Positions 1 through 14,282 of a stretch of 64,000 nt of DNA are shown one piece after another. Source of the DNA: Trichoplax sp. H2 (Eukaryota; Placozoa; Uniplacotomia; Trichoplacea); assembly GCA_003344405.1 (NCBI GenBank), contig NOWV01000014.1:744001-808000 (forward strand), written 5' to 3'. The notes beneath the pieces were generated by a model. That model saw nothing but the letters and a program-made list of their open reading frames with translations. It searched no databases and had not been told where the DNA came from. The translations under genes and the position numbers were made by a program. Positions within the stretch are counted from its first letter, which is position 1. Each line of letters opens with the position of its first letter.

Positions 1-3000
1 GTAGATCATCTAAAGGGCATGCTCTACGTCGCATATTAACATTTCAGAATTCTCTTCATTAATTAAAAGGGCCCTAACTAAATTTTATATTGATGATCTC
101 ATCTTTTTATTTTTTGCATAAGTTCTGCAATTATTTGACCTCCGTTCATGCGCCAACTTCTAGGAAATAGTTACAATAAACCATTTTTATGGATATTATG
201 AAACCATTAATTACGGTATCTTGCACTTTCGCAGTAATAGCAGTACTTTACTATGCAGCGTTAACGAGTCCAAGTTAGCAATGATCTCATTTTTACGTAG
301 TTAGAACTATAAGAACCATGTCTTGATATAATTCTACCGTTAAAAATGGATAATAATATCTTTGTTGATAATATACTAGGTACCTTCAGGACTTGTACAT
401 ATGATAATATTCATATATATCTTTTAGGTAGTACAATAACAGATTGTTTGTAGCAATATATTTAACAAAACAATCTTAGCAGAAATATCTTGGTATTGAG
501 ATTGTTATGCGTCGTTGTTTTGTTCTGAAGAATATACTTTTAAAATATATTGCTTTTTAAACAATAATGCTGTTGATGTAAACAGATGATAATACTGTAA
601 TCGATCCATATTATACTAATATATTATGCTTATTTATAGTTGCGGTCTACTCGGTATGCAAATAATACGAGAAAAACATATTATCATCATTCACCTCAAT
701 ACATATGTTACCACATATGGTACTATGAAACGATAATAAAGAAGAGGTATAAAATTTAGAGTACTCTAATGAACAATAAATTTTTGATAGTAAGAGATTA
801 GTGAAGCAGTAAACAGCTGGCTTTTACCAATTTAGCAATAGTAATACAATGTATATTCTCAATCAACTCGAAGACGATGAAAAACGTAAAGAAGTGCTGA
901 AGATGACTTTGCATAAATGATGTATTAGGAGTAATTAATTTTGTAAGATGTAACGTGCATCTTGCTTTATATAAGCTATAACTTCATTGATTTTTAAATC
1001 TTTATCGATCTATTTTGACGGTTAGCGATTTAGACAATATGTAGATTAGCTATTCAACCTATCTAAAGGGACCCTTGTTTTTATGCATGTTAGAAATTAA
1101 TTTAAGAATAGTAAGTGCGTGTTATACATTGTCATAGATATCATTTTCTTAATAATTATATAAAGAATACTAAACTGATTAAAGATGCTTATGTTTCTTG
1201 AATAATTAAGAAATTCTGATTTGATCCTAAATTGAACTGGCATTAGTTAAAGCAATCCTTCAAGTTATATTATAGTATCATGCGTGATATTAATCATATT
1301 AAATTGCGATTAATATCATGTATAGCACACATGCATATTGATTATACTGCAACTTTCAATGATGGCTATTTTATAACAAGTGGTAACGATGTCTTATATC
1401 GAGAATTAACGCTATAGTATTTTAAAAGAATCGCCATTGGTTCTACTTTTTGTATAATTTCAATAGTATAAAACTTCATGGCAGTTAAAGGTACAACTCG
1501 TATTAGATATTCCAGTAGTCAGCTCGAACGGAAGCGATTGTAACAATAAATGAATTTTTAATACTACAATTGTTTTTGACCACGTTGAATTGAAAATACG
1601 TTACAAAATATTAACATGTTTCTAATGTATACGCCACAACTGGTAAATTTTCTGCAAATGATTAGGTTCCTATCAATCGTGCTCTTCTCTGGTACTGAGT
1701 AACATATTAGTCACCGTTCTTTTAATTGCAGTAGTTTTGGAATCGGAATTTTAACTATCGATAGTAATACAATTGGCAGTTTTAGAATTTGAACTCCTGA
1801 TTTAGCTTTATCCGTCTTCTAGCCTTATTCTCGTAAGTTATATCGATCAAAGTAATAACAAATCAAGAGCTAATGTTATTTATTTATTAATTAGAATCCG
1901 TATTGCATAAATACTGTCCAGCATTACTGATTTTTCCACGTCTGTTAATAAATAATATGAATGAGAATATTAAAATTTAATTCCATCAATACGGAAGCAA
2001 AGTAGAGTGTAGAAATATTTTTATTTTCCGGATGAAACGAAGATTAAATTTTATTTTAGTCTATGAAAAATAACTTAGCCAGTTAGCTCCTTTAATTATC
2101 AACGAAATGCTACAGATTCTTATAACTTTTATCATAAATAACATTATTAGCACAGCTGTAAATGTAATAGGAGTCACTTGGCTTTTACGAAAGCTCTTGC
2201 TTTATATCAATATTGGATATATTTAGCTATCAGAATTATTTTATCACACAGTACTAAATAATATAAGCCATTAAGCTATATAATTTCTATTGATTGCAAT
2301 CAATATTCATACACACCCTCCTTCTCTGTATACTCGTACTTGTGAGGATTGCAACCCACTTTAAATAGCAACTGCAGAAGGAAAAAGTTACTTCAGGATT
2401 GACATAATATGTAATATATAAACTCAATTGAATATGAATAAGGATGATGACGGATGTCCATCCTATCTTTCATTTACTTTCTATTTGATTTACAGCTCGT
2501 ATTTAGCATTCTACAGCAGTGGTTGAAAACATCCGCTTGCATTGATTAGCAAAGAAATATTAACCAAACAATATTTTCAAAGCATAGCATTCACGAAATA
2601 TCATAAGATTATAAGCAGAAGCACGAGAAATGATATTGTAATTAGTGATAACTTTCATTTGCATATCGTAGCAGTGAACTATTTCCATTCTTTTTATCTT
2701 ATCATGGAGGCTATATAATAAATCTATTTCTCATCCTCATTTGTTTGAGTAAGCAAAGTATTCATTTTTTAAGAGTCTTGAATATATTTGCTACTCTATA
2801 ATACGAGCGTATATATCATATCAAAGATATGATGTTACGACAGCAGAGATATACGAATAGCTATGTTTGTAAGTTACTCTTAAGTTAGAAAGCCCATTTT
2901 AGAAAGCGTAATTCTATGAGAAGAGAAATCTTAATGAATAAACTATTTTAGGATGGTTTATATCGACAGCTAGCTCCTTGTTTTGATTACTTTACCATAG

Positions 3001-4494
3001 TATTTATGTATGTACAGTACGATAAACATTGAGATATTTGATTGCCAATCACAGAATTTTTAATTACATGAGATGCCTAAGATTTGTCAGCTATGGGAAT
3101 AAAATTAGTTTTTCTAGATCAGTGGATAAACTAAATCGACTTAGTGCCGAGAGATTCTATTTATCTTGAACTTTTTATTAATATTTAGAATAAATGTATA
3201 TTGCCTATTTACAGTTATGAAATTATAATTGTTTGAAATATCCAAGATTTGCAATCTGTTTGAATGGAATCATCCTTTTTTGGTCAGTAGATAGAATTAA
3301 TTGATACTGTATCGAAAGCTGAAATTTGTTTTGATCTTTATTCCTTGGTACTTTTAGTAAATAATGTACTGTCTGATCGTAATTGTAGAATTTTTAATTG
3401 CACGAGATACAGATCCAAGATTTGTCATTCATTTACAAATTAACCTTTTCTTGGTCAATTTATTGGAGAAATCGACTTTATGCTATTTTTGAAATATTGC
3501 AATTGCCCATAAGCGTTTCTCAATTTTATAATTTTCAATTTATCAAACATTCAATTTATATACGTATATTTGAGGAGAGAAATGAGGTTTTAATCTCACC
3601 TGTGAATAATTTTACAAGGATAATATGCTTGTCATTAGCTGACACAGTTATATTTTTCAACCGTTTAAAAGAGGAACATTTAAAGCTATGTGTGAAATTT
3701 CATAAAACCGGAACTAAATGTAATATAATGATGATATACTGCAGCTATTGGAGGCGTTCGACAATTTATTTCAATTCTAGATCAGAGATCCACAGTGACT
3801 GATTAACTGTATTTCGATATTTTCTGCTATGTTCTTATTAGTCTAGACTCAGATTGCATAATTTGATGTTGAATTTCTTACTTAGAAATCTAGTATTGCT
3901 AGAATAGTTATTTCATAGCTCAGTATAGGAGCTCCCAGTCATAAAAGTTACTCTATACATATACCAACCGTAGCAAGTAAAATATACAAATTTATAAAGT
4001 TGATGGTCATGAAATTAATTCTTTTACTGATAGTCCAATTAATTAGTTTTATAAATTTTAATATGAAACTGTCGATCTTAAGCGAATATTAAATTATATT
4101 TATGAAATATATAGCTGTTATAGTGATTATATTATTTAAGCATTTAGCAATAGTAAAGTGGCGTATAGATTTGTGCGCCTTTCAAATGAAGTTCCTCAAC
4201 ATAATAGCGGAATGAAAATAATTAATATTTGCAAAAGAATTTTCAGTCGGAATAAGAGTATGTTGGATATAATTTCTTATAAGCATCCATACCTCAAATA
4301 GTCCAAGTAATGATTTACAATATTACTAAAGAACGGCAGTGACTATGTAATCGATCAAAAAAAGTCCTTTCTTTTGATCACTGATTATCATTATATATTA
4401 TTTGTAAGATGTAAAAAATATTATATAAAAAAATAAATTACTCTCTCTGAGATTTATAAAAACTATATAGATAATCTATTTCTATGACGTTAAT
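1..4494. other. Gene-poor AT-rich stretch
   Basis: I see no convincing gene here. Stop codons are frequent in all frames, and I recognise no protein family in the short open stretches. A diverged local duplication lies at about 3052-3500 and is listed separately. The last part (about 4400-4494) is the 3' flank of the GPCR gene on the minus strand. Confidence 0.6.
3052..3530. repeat. Diverged local duplication
   Basis: The words AGAATTTTTAATT followed by a CACGAGATA-like word and AAGATTTGTCA occur near 3053-3095 and again near 3388-3428. Each is followed by a TTGGTCA- or TAGATCAGT-like stretch and then AAATCGACTT. A partial third match (CCAAGATTTGCAATC) is at about 3242. This looks like an old, degenerate tandem repeat. 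The short open frame at 3398-3802 lies across one copy and is probably not a gene. Confidence 0.4.
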
Positions 4495-5589
4495 TCATAG
4501 ATTTAATGTTTTCGTACGTTGATGATGATAAGGGTTCTGGATGTCATTAGCAAATATAGGAGATATTTTGTTACCAAATCTTTTAGATGAACAGCAATGT
4601 CCAAAGACAGAACATAGAGGATCTTTAAATTTTTTCATATGTGTAATGTAAATGATAGGATGATAAATTGCGACTGCTAACATGAATAAACATAAAAAGG
4701 CAAACATAATGGAGATGGCCAAAATAGACATTCTTTCATTGAAGAGAATAATACTGACCAAAATAAAAAAACACATTGTATCGCTTAAAACTTGCAAGGA
4801 GAAAGTAATTTGAAACATATGTACAATGGATTTATTTTTTCCAATTCTGAATTGTTCGACTCGCGAAAGTCGCTGCTGTCGAAGTCGAAGTCGTAATTGT
4901 TGCATTTTCATTGGCGTTAATGATCGATTTTTTAATTTGTGTAGAATACGTGGATAGCAATGTAGTATAGTTACCAGTTGTAGTATATATATTAATGCCG
5001 CTGTTGATATTACTAATAGCTTGACGGTAAATCTAGTTGCAATTAGACCACATAAACTTTCTATTGGAGGAAATGGACCACTTGTGATAGTTCTTGGCCA
5101 AATCATTAGGACACTCACTAGCCAAATTGCTATAATAATTAGTAATACGTGAATTCGTTTTAATTTTTCAACCGCTGAAGTTGCAATAGCTTTATAACGC
5201 TCGTAGGTAATTAAGACTACAGATAAATTAGATATCATAAAAGCAGTCACTAACGTAGGTACAACTAATTTGCAAATAAAGATTTGAAAAAATCTTTGAT
5301 GGAAAATATTAGTTAAATTTAACGTTGCTCCATATCTTCCCCATGTTAAAAAAGTAAATGATATTGTCAAGAAGACGTTCGCCACTGCCAAATTTCCTAT
5401 GCATATATAAGCCGGTGAACGCATATCTTTGTGGGAAATGATGATCATAATTAGATATAAGTTACTGAATAAACCGATGATTTCCAATGGTAGATAGAAA
5501 ATAGCAACTAATTGGTAGAGAAACTGTGAGCTATTATGTATTATATTTATATTATCATAAGAATCATTCCATGATGTTAAATTTTCCAT
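4495..5589 (-). CDS. Orphan class A (rhodopsin-like) GPCR, single exon
   Basis: A 364-residue, seven-helix receptor for the plasma membrane with no intron. The N-terminus carries N-glycosylation sequons at about N3, N8 and N19. TM1 contains GLFSN (about 39-43), TM2 has NLAVAN where LAxAD is usual, and TM3 ends in ERY (130-132) in place of DRY. C106 and C180 are placed for the conserved TM3-ECL2 disulfide. The third intracellular loop is very basic (about 220-253). TM7 has HPIIY (310-314) in place of NPxxY, so the sodium-site and activation Asn is replaced by His. A Cys pair at 332-333 could be palmitoylated. The tail contains QNPY (351-354), also found in the GPCR at 14283. The start is the first ATG of the frame and gives a normal-length N-terminus. 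The family is certain; the ligand is unknown, and an amine or peptide receptor cannot be assigned. Confidence 0.9.
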   Translation of the reverse strand: MENLTSWNDSYDNINIIHNSSQFLYQLVAIFYLPLEIIGLFSNLYLIMIIISHKDMRSPAYICIGNLAVANVFLTISFTFLTWGRYGATLNLTNIFHQRFFQIFICKLVVPTLVTAFMISNLSVVLITYERYKAIATSAVEKLKRIHVLLIIIAIWLVSVLMIWPRTITSGPFPPIESLCGLIATRFTVKLLVISTAALIYILQLVTILHCYPRILHKLKNRSLTPMKMQQLRLRLRQQRLSRVEQFRIGKNKSIVHMFQITFSLQVLSDTMCFFILVSIILFNERMSILAISIMFAFLCLFMLAVAIYHPIIYITHMKKFKDPLCSVFGHCCSSKRFGNKISPIFANDIQNPYHHQRTKTLNL

Positions 5590-8500
5590 CTCAAGCCAAT
5601 TTTTTGAATTTCTTTAAAAAATGTAACCTTATGAACTGGTATATATATCAGGTGTTATAGGCATGCTCTTGCGGCAGTGATTCTATAAATCATCAATTCT
5701 TAATTTTAGTTTATTCAATTTAAAGCTATAATTAATGAATTAATTATAATGGTTTATACCTATCAGGAGCTCATTACATTAATGAATTCTATTATTGAGA
5801 TAATTATATATTTCCATGACGCGATAGATGACGATTATAGTTTGGTTAGTATTAAGATTGAGAGCTAACGTGTGTACAAAGATAAAACTACATGCTGTCA
5901 TATTAAAAAGTCTGCAATAGTTAGTGTTATACACTTTTAAGGTATTATTGTCATGTATTTAGATAAATAAATATGTAATCGACAATTAGTTTCTTTCATA
6001 ACATACAGAAGAGCAAAATTACACTTCATTCTTACATTAATAATATCCCTTGTTACTTAGGATTGTCGTAGGCTGTTTAACTATTTTGATAATAAATTAT
6101 CAAAATTCGAAAACAAAGCGATTTTAGTTTCTATAATAGGTTAATTATAAGTAAAATAATGTTATAAAGATTACAATCTCACAATAAATGGTATTACATG
6201 CATACATGAATTTATTTATGTCGTTTGTGATAGTGGTTACTATTAAGAATCAAGATTTAAGTTTTAAAATTTTACATTACCTTTATCATGCTAATAGCTA
6301 CAAAATTTATTAATATATAGGTTGTCTTTTCGTTGCAAGTTTCCGTTCATTACTGATGTTGCACCTCAGACTAATATCATTCAATTTATTGTAAAATAAC
6401 CTACTTTAAGTGGAAACATATCTGCAAGTTTTAAATCTATAGTCGCTAGTAAATGAATTTTCAGCCTATCTTATATCGAAAGTTAGTCTCTTTTACATAA
6501 GTTAGAGAAATCAAAATAGTTTACAGTAGAGCTTAATTAGAAGATCTATAATAATGGTAAAGCCGTCACTTAGTCGATTCCTTGCAATCATAAAAATTTA
6601 TATTTATTATGGTAGCAGGTAGCCTACGTCTTGATGATATTTCATGAGCCACCGTTCCTCTCTGGTATTCGCTACTATAACTTAATTCTATGGTACATAG
6701 TCAAATTTATAATTTATAGTCGATTTCTAATTTTTTATGACGTATGAAGTTTGTATATCTTCTTTACAAGAAAATAGCTGATGAATAAAGACTTACAAAG
6801 AATAATTTGAGTGAAACAAATTAAAATAAGGTGAAGATTATAATACAATCGAATATAACTATTTTTTCCCTCGTTCAAATTACTCTCGGATTTACATTAT
6901 AGATATCTTTCATAGGAAATCTTTGTGTAATATCATGAACAACTAGGAAAGTGATCTTATGACTCCTTTTCAGCAGTTCACTTATAATCTCTCTTCTGGT
7001 AATCCATATCAAAATCATCCTGACCAAATCATTTTATAATGTGTCTCGTAATGACGCTAATGTCGTTATCAGTAGACTATTTTAAATTCATTTTTAATCG
7101 ACCAAGCTGCTTATTGATTAAATTTAAATATATACGTTAAGATTTAATTTTTGGGCTTACTTCCATTTACAGGAAGCGGTGAATTTCTTAATGAAATGCT
7201 AATGTGAGACATTACTGGAATTTTATAGTATTCAGAACTTTAATTGCTATAACGTTAAAATTTTATTGTAATAGTAATTATCTTCCTATAAATTAGCATT
7301 CTTTTTTGTAGTATCTTGGTTATTTCCAGGAAAATCTGAATCTAGCTTGATGAAAATAATATGTGTAACGAAAAGTTGTTTATTTAAAATCCCTAACTGA
7401 CTGTATTTATTCTTAATTTCCTGATTTATACAATTCTGCGATAGCACTGATAAGTTCATTTCATCTAATTGAGAAAACTTCCTCTTTTCAGATTATGTCA
7501 ATATAAATAAGCTTTAATGCTTTAGATGTAAATATCTTAGCAGTTATCAATCGACTATATCTATTAACAGGTACAAAGTAAAAATGTAGGTGTAACCATA
7601 TACGAGATTAAAATTGGATAGTGATATCAGTTAATGTTTATCTTTAGTATTCGAAACAATTAAGTTAAAAGTACTGAATATATGCCAGAATTTATATAAC
7701 TTTGGTAGGCCTATTTATAGTGAATTGTTGCAGTTACTATAGCTATTCCTAAGCTTACATTCTAATAGCGCAATAGCAGTTACGAGGGATAGACTATATT
7801 GAGCAGTTTTCATCGAAATATAATAGTCTAATTTGAAATATCCAATCTAATAAAATCCGATTTGGATACTGAGATGGTTGCGTCGTAAATTATTAAAAAT
7901 GTACTAGCGATTAAAAGGGATACAATTACATTTCTATGATGCATAATGCTGTTACTGAAATAAAATTTTCCATAGTTTGGTAGTATCTGTTCTGTAGGCA
8001 AGTATGCCAGTCATTGATTATTTACTAAGTTTAATACTTTACTAATCTTATAAGTAAGATTTCCATATCAGGTACAAATGTTCATTACATTTATGAATTG
8101 ATTTTGAACAAATAAAAGCTAAAAATGGAGGAAAGAAATTTCATAGTTCAAGATGATCCAGTCATTACTATAGGTAAGGGTTCAGTCTACAGTGAGTGGC
8201 ATTACTGAATTTGAGCTGATCTTGATAATTACTAATTAGTGTATGATATAAATTATGAACGAGAAACGCCTTACGTCGCAAATGATGTTTATTTTATTTA
8301 CAACAGTTACGTTTACTTACAGCTAATACGAATTTTTTTAAATATTGAATTACTTATTTTGACAATTATTTAAATAACTATAGTAATATTTACTGTGGCT
8401 TGTTGCACTCACCACCTGAGCAAATATAGTATAAGTGAGATTTCGATAATAGATAAAGAAAAGCAGACAGATATAAGTTAATTTTCACCCATGGGAGCTT

Positions 8501-9602
8501 TTAGTGATGATAATTCAATTTGCACAAAAACTCAAAATTTCGTTACATTTACATCATTTGTTAATATCTAATTGAAATAGCTTGTAAGTGTATAGTCTAC
8601 GATGTAGAGTATGCTGAACTATTCTATTGCTGCTATTATCTTAAATTAATAGCATTAACGAGCTCAGAATGACTGGTACTAATGCAAGTCATATACAAGT
8701 CGTAAGATGGAAAATGATTAACGTAACATTTTAAATCTGTTATCGATATGAGGATCGAAATTGCATTGCAATATAATTCAATTCTTTTCCTATGTAAAAG
8801 TATATCAAGTCAGTTAGTAGTAGGCCGTCTCCTTCATAGAAGATATCAGATGCATAACTAAAACTGACTTATAATTTTTAAACATACATCTTGTTTTAGC
8901 AGTGGATTGGTCAGCAACTGTAAAGACAAACTGGATAACATTAATTGGTGGGATGAATTAATCGTAACAGCTGCCTTGGTTCTTCTGACTGAAAACAAGC
9001 TTGTTAACGCTCAATGATTTACAACGCAATTAATGATAATGAGCAAGTTATGCGCAGAAGATGGTATTAAACAAATAAATTACTTCAAAAACATACTAGT
9101 TATCTAATAATCGTGACTTCAATGTTACTGGGTAGTAAAAATAGCATGCTCTCCAATAGTATTAACACAAGTGTATAATTACTGTATAACAAGTTATTAA
9201 TTAGAACTTTATTGAAATCTGCTGGTTCTATAATAATATCTAGATATAATAATATCACCGAATAGGAAAAATGGTAAAATCTCAAGTATTAGTACAAATG
9301 TATATTTACTGTACTGTATATCAGGTTATTGATTAATACTTTACTGTTACCGTCTATTTATCGAATGTTTTGCAATAACAATTTAAAACATTTACTTTAG
9401 AGCAGACTTGTTGGCTGCATACAATAATTATGTATGCAAGAATAATAACAATTTACTTAATAAATATCAGAGTCTGTAACATCTTGAAAAATTAATTACG
9501 TTGCAATAGATGTTCCGATATATGCAGGATATGATTATCAAGTTCATAACTGCAGAAAGGAATGCATTTAGTTGCATAAATATGTACTTTTAACGTCAAT
9601 TT
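5590..9602. other. Intergenic, no confident gene
   Basis: AT-rich DNA with no recognised protein. One short plus-strand stretch at 8125-8173 could be a first exon: it has an ATG, 16 codons reading MEERNFIVQDDPVITI, and a strong GTAAGG donor. I found no convincing following exons, so this is a weak hint only. A small diverged duplication sits at about 9159-9211 and 9288-9345 (shared words include TATTA.TACAAATGTATA-like and TTATTGATTA-like stretches). Confidence 0.45.
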
Positions 9603-11227
9603 CTATCGGCTTCTTTGAAAGCGTGCTAATCTTGCTTCTCTAACTTTATCAACATCATTAGAATTGGGCATCTGACTGGGCTGTGGATAAGTACGATGGA
9701 TATCATCCTGAACTAGAAGAGGAGGAGCAGTAGCAATCGGCCTAAGAAATTTTAAATTAAGAATTTGAAGTCCGTATCAGGCGTAAGATCTTGTCCTCGC
9801 TAGATAGATATTTTTACAAGCAGCGATATTTCACCTATTATGATGGCTTTCTTGTAAGCTAGCTTGTATTGCCTGTTGGAATTCAGGATCATCGTCATCG
9901 TTAATAGGTTCGTACTGTGGTCGTCGACTGCCTGGATAGGATGGACCGCTGACGTTATTGACGTTATCTGCATGGCTTGGAGTTTGCATTCTATAACCAG
10001 TCACTCCTATTTACGAGTATGAAGCCATTAATTATATAATGTATATACACTAGTATTAGTAATTTACGTGTACAGTATTTGACAAGAGGATTATATATTA
10101 TCAAAAGAAATTTGTTTCCTACCTGACGACTGAAATCTTTGACGATGTCTTCGATTACTAGAGCCTCTGCTACCTGTAACTTTATAGATGATGATAGAGA
10201 TTTTAATACTGTACATCATGCATACTTTTACTTTATTGGTTAATGCAGTTCTCTTGAGTTACTTGAAAGAGCACATAATAATCGGATTAGTAAAGCAAGT
10301 GGAATAATCTTTTACGATCAATCTTTAGTAATTGTTAATGTGTAGAAGAGATACTCAAAGTCTTTCTTACTTCGTAATCGCTAACTGTTCACTTAGTGAG
10401 AACTATGTCTAGTCTTACCAATGCTGAAGATAGAATCCAGGATAGATCCAATTGGTGTCTTTACATATGCTAATCCAACTAAGATACCAGCTAAGTGGCC
10501 TAGGAAAGAGCTGTTTGGTACTAAGACTTGGATAAGAACTAATTCAGCCCAACAGGCGTAGCGTGAGCTAATAGGAATCAAGTTCATTATATAATTGGTG
10601 CTAGGGGGTGAAACGTATGTCGCCACCACTTTAAGAGCAAATATAACTCCTAAATACAGTCAGAAGAAGAAACTTTATTATCGACAGTGTCTAGAAAAAT
10701 AAATAATGGCTTTAGATGGCGATTGAATTTTTCTCACAGAAAGAGTCTGATAGACATGTACTCTATGTAGAAAAATTACCTGAAAAACCAACAGCACAAT
10801 CGGTAAAGTAGTGTAGCTTGTCAGTATGATGTCCTATTGCGTAGCTTATTGCCACTAAGGTGACATTAGTTAATGCTGTAAAGCTGATAATCATAGATAG
10901 AAAGTGTAAGCTTCCATATTTCTTCTCTAAATGTATCCCTTTCCATAGAAATGAGACCATATTATAGTAAAGATGCATATCGCTAGCATGAAAGAAGGCT
11001 CCTAATATTAATCTTTGCCATTCGTTCATATACCAAACAGACTTGACACTAATGCAAACTTCACTTAAATGAGGTAATCGATAATCAGGTAATAGATTCA
11101 TAAACAGGATTGAATTGAGACCAATTGTAGCCAGTGTGATCGGTGGAATGCGATCTAAGCCTACATGAAATAGGTTAGCAAGGAGTAAAAGTAGACCAAA
11201 ATTGTTTCCGCGTCTCCTTAAGACCAT
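9603..11227 (-). CDS. RHBDD1: Rhomboid-related protease RHBDD1/RHBDL4
   Basis: ER intramembrane serine protease of the RHBDL4 group, which cleaves unstable membrane proteins and feeds p97-dependent ERAD. Exons (transcript order): 11227-10780, 10649-10419, 10173-10123, 10006-9835, 9741-9603; all phases join and give 346 residues (human about 315). The N-terminus (MVLRRRGNNFGL, then FHVGLDRIPPITLATI) matches RHBDL4 closely, which fixes the start at 11227; an upstream in-frame ATG at 11377 would add 50 unrelated residues. The catalytic serine is S149 in AVGFSG, split by intron 1; the histidine is H201 in SFLGHLAGILVG. The WQRL and HLYYNM loop signatures are present. A ubiquitin-interacting motif lies at about 280-297 (DDPEFQQAIQASLQES) and a VCP/p97-binding motif at 335-342 (REARLARF), next to the stop. 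All key residues are present. Confidence 0.93.
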
Positions 11228-14200
11228 TTTGATCGGATCGGATGTTTGAAGCAAATATCTCGACAAGAGTAAGAGGCGATGATCCAAAAAGCTCGATATC
11301 GATGGCCACAGAATAAATTGAAAGATTTCAACGCGTGTCGCCAATATTGAAGAAAGCGAATGAAAGAAAAATTTCAATATTCAGCTAATAGATACTACAG
11401 GAATCATTTGCTGTCTATTCTATTTGAAAAGGACATTGAATATCCATTTCTCCTTCCTAACTGTTAATTCTACTGTCGAGTGTTGGCTTAAAACCTTTGT
11501 TGATATTGGTTGAAATCAGCGAACTCGTTATCGTATTGGGTTTCAGGATAGCACACTGATCTTTAGTATAGAGTGTTCAATCTTGGTAAGGTTACGATCG
11601 CCGAACACGGATTGCGCTGTGATCTTGCTAATACGTCTTGGGATGATAGCCAATCGTAATTGCATGCAGTAAAGCTTTAGAATAATAATAATAAATCAGT
11701 TAGAAGAAATAAGATGTCAGCATTAAGTTAGAAATAAGATTGGAGCGTAGAACATTTGTACACGTAGACCAGATGACGTCACCATAATTAATTTTAGAAT
11801 AGCATTCAATTGATAGTAAGACACTAGAGATCGGAGCGATGATTGAGTTGTCCTACTACCATATCAACGTCTTGTTTTCAAGGGATATTTTACTGCTTGT
11901 CGACATGGTTTGGGACTGACGTCGGATGGACAGACTTTCACTCTCGCTGAGGCCGAAAATGTCGAAAAATAGTAAAGCAGTATAGATCTTCCGAGACTAT
12001 TTTCGAAAGCAATCGTATTAATTTGAATAATATTTGTGATCTACTGCATGGTTGCTACTTCCAACCAGAGGTTAGCATCAGACGATGGAATACAATGTCA
12101 TATTACTTACTTCATTTAGAAAAAATCAGCCAATTCAGAATCGACTGTCTGCCTACTAAAGTATTCTCATAACAGAGTGTTTGGCACAATTTGTTGACGA
12201 AATGTGGCTAAATGTCTATCCAGTTCAGGTATTTTTCAACGAATGGTCTATGGTACAGTGCAGTATTACAGTAGACGATGCTGGTGGGACAGTAGTACCA
12301 ATCTTATCCATATAAAACTGTACCAATAAATTACAATCTAGAATCAAATCTGTCAGAACCAACTCCTACAGTACGTTAGAAATGTATTTCTCTGACTTTC
12401 GTTTCTGAGCCTATACTGCAAAGTATATTGCCTCTTGGTCAGATTTATCATATTCGCATTCATTTACCGTTTAAATAATATGAAATTGACTGCACTGAGT
12501 GCTCTACACTATTAAATCCATATAGCACAGTATACTACGAGCATAGTAAGGTAAAAAAGTACTACTGGTAGTCATGGACAACTAAATTACCGGTCTGTGC
12601 ATCGAGTAGACCATGTATTAGTACACTCAGTACGCCAAGTATAGCGATCTTAACGGGTGGGCAATTTTGTAAACAATAATAAATGTGTTTTCTTTGGCTT
12701 TTTGGTAAATTTACTATCATTGCCGTCGTCAGCCAGCTGAAGTAAATTTCGTCTTTTGAAAGTCAATTTTATTTGCCAAATAGTTATATGTTTATTATCC
12801 TCTACTGGTATCTAAGCAACTGTGAGCCACGCTAGTTACTATATTGTCGTTTTTTCACCGATATCACGATAAAGTCTCTCACTAGGATTTCAAATAAAAT
12901 AAGCACTAATTACAGAAATAGCAATCAGATCTCCAAGAGACCTTCAATTTTGCGAATAAAAAATAAAATTCGATTTTTTGTCAAACTCTGATTGGAAGTA
13001 CGTTAGCTTGTCACCATTGGCCAGCCAAGTAAATTTCACCGGCTGAGGAAAGGATTTTTGCCCGACAGTCATTTGGTGTATCTTGACTGTATTTCGTAGG
13101 ACAGTATTGTGTGATGTGTTATATTAACACGCTATCTAAGAGTCGATACGTCAAACATGAGAGACTATAAATCGCTTATTATAAACGATTTCCACTACCG
13201 TTTGCCATGGTTGTAACAGTACTATAATTTATATTCAAGTAGAAAGTTTATTTCTTAATGCGAATATTATGTCTGTTATCAATTTATTGGCAGGAGGTAC
13301 CATTTTGGTCATGTAGTATTTATATTCATATCTCAGTATTCTATTGTCGATAATGGTAAACAAGAATAAAATAATGATTTAGAGAAAAAATCTTGGACTT
13401 TCTTCTAGCCGCAACCTGAACTGATACATAGAAAGGAGATCCGGTCAATTGTATTACGTAAGATATGAAAAATGCATTTTAGAGCATTATATACTTAAAT
13501 GTTCCACAGTGCTGAAATCTCTCAAGTATTCAGAACTTTAACTTGGATTTAAATATCTTTGACAGCCTTTACAGCGGATCTTAATTTTTTAGACATCCAT
13601 ATAGAAGATGTTGATCCCAATACAGCATTAGGGTTGTGATGCATTTGTGAATCATGATTGATACGGAATTTGTAATGCCCGATTGTGTAATATTAGCGTG
13701 TACTTCCTTTTGTAATGTATTATCTTTTGAAGCAAGTATACAGCATACTCATATACTGCATAAAGCCAGATAGCTATCATATAAACATGCCCTACTTGTA
13801 ATTAAATGCCTGGATTAACGTAAACATAGCCAACGAATAAAAAATGTAGGGTATTGTAGATTTTGAGATTAATAAAGGAACTATAATTGACGTCATTCTA
13901 TCGGCGAGTTCATTTCCTGTAGTGATATATTAAAACGTAATTGAAACTGCATGCAAATATATTATGCTATAGAATAGGATATTATTTTGAAAGAAGGGAA
14001 AGCTGAAATTGTTGGCTTAGAGTAATTTTTAATCAATGCAGACGCGTTATTGATGCCTGCTTTTAGCGAATCATATCTGCTTCCATTGTTAGAATTGAAA
14101 TCATTCAATTTCCTACGGCCCTTTTTTGAATAAGTATTATCAAAATGTTTCAGAGAAATCGAAGTATAAAACAACATAAAGTACCGATTGACTACGATTT

Positions 14201-14282
14201 TGATTTAATTGTTCCATTTTACTGAAAAAGTTTTTTCTCTCATGTTTATGTATAATTATCCGTAATCAACATAGAATCAGTC
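11228..14282. other. Intergenic, no confident gene
   Basis: No recognised coding exon. From about 12.2 kb onward ACAGTAC/ACTGTAC-like words become frequent (for example near 12250, 12370 and 12530), marking the left edge of a GTAC-rich domain that reaches about 31.4 kb. Two loosely similar words, CCAGCTGAAGTAAATTTCG near 12732 and CCAGCCAAGTAAATTTCAC near 13022, suggest a diverged dispersed repeat. A 71-codon open frame on the minus strand (13962-14177) has no recognisable similarity. Confidence 0.45.

Noticed and set aside
3398-3802. 134-codon plus-strand open frame
   Set aside because: No family resemblance, composition like translated AT-rich DNA, and it overlaps a degenerate duplication.
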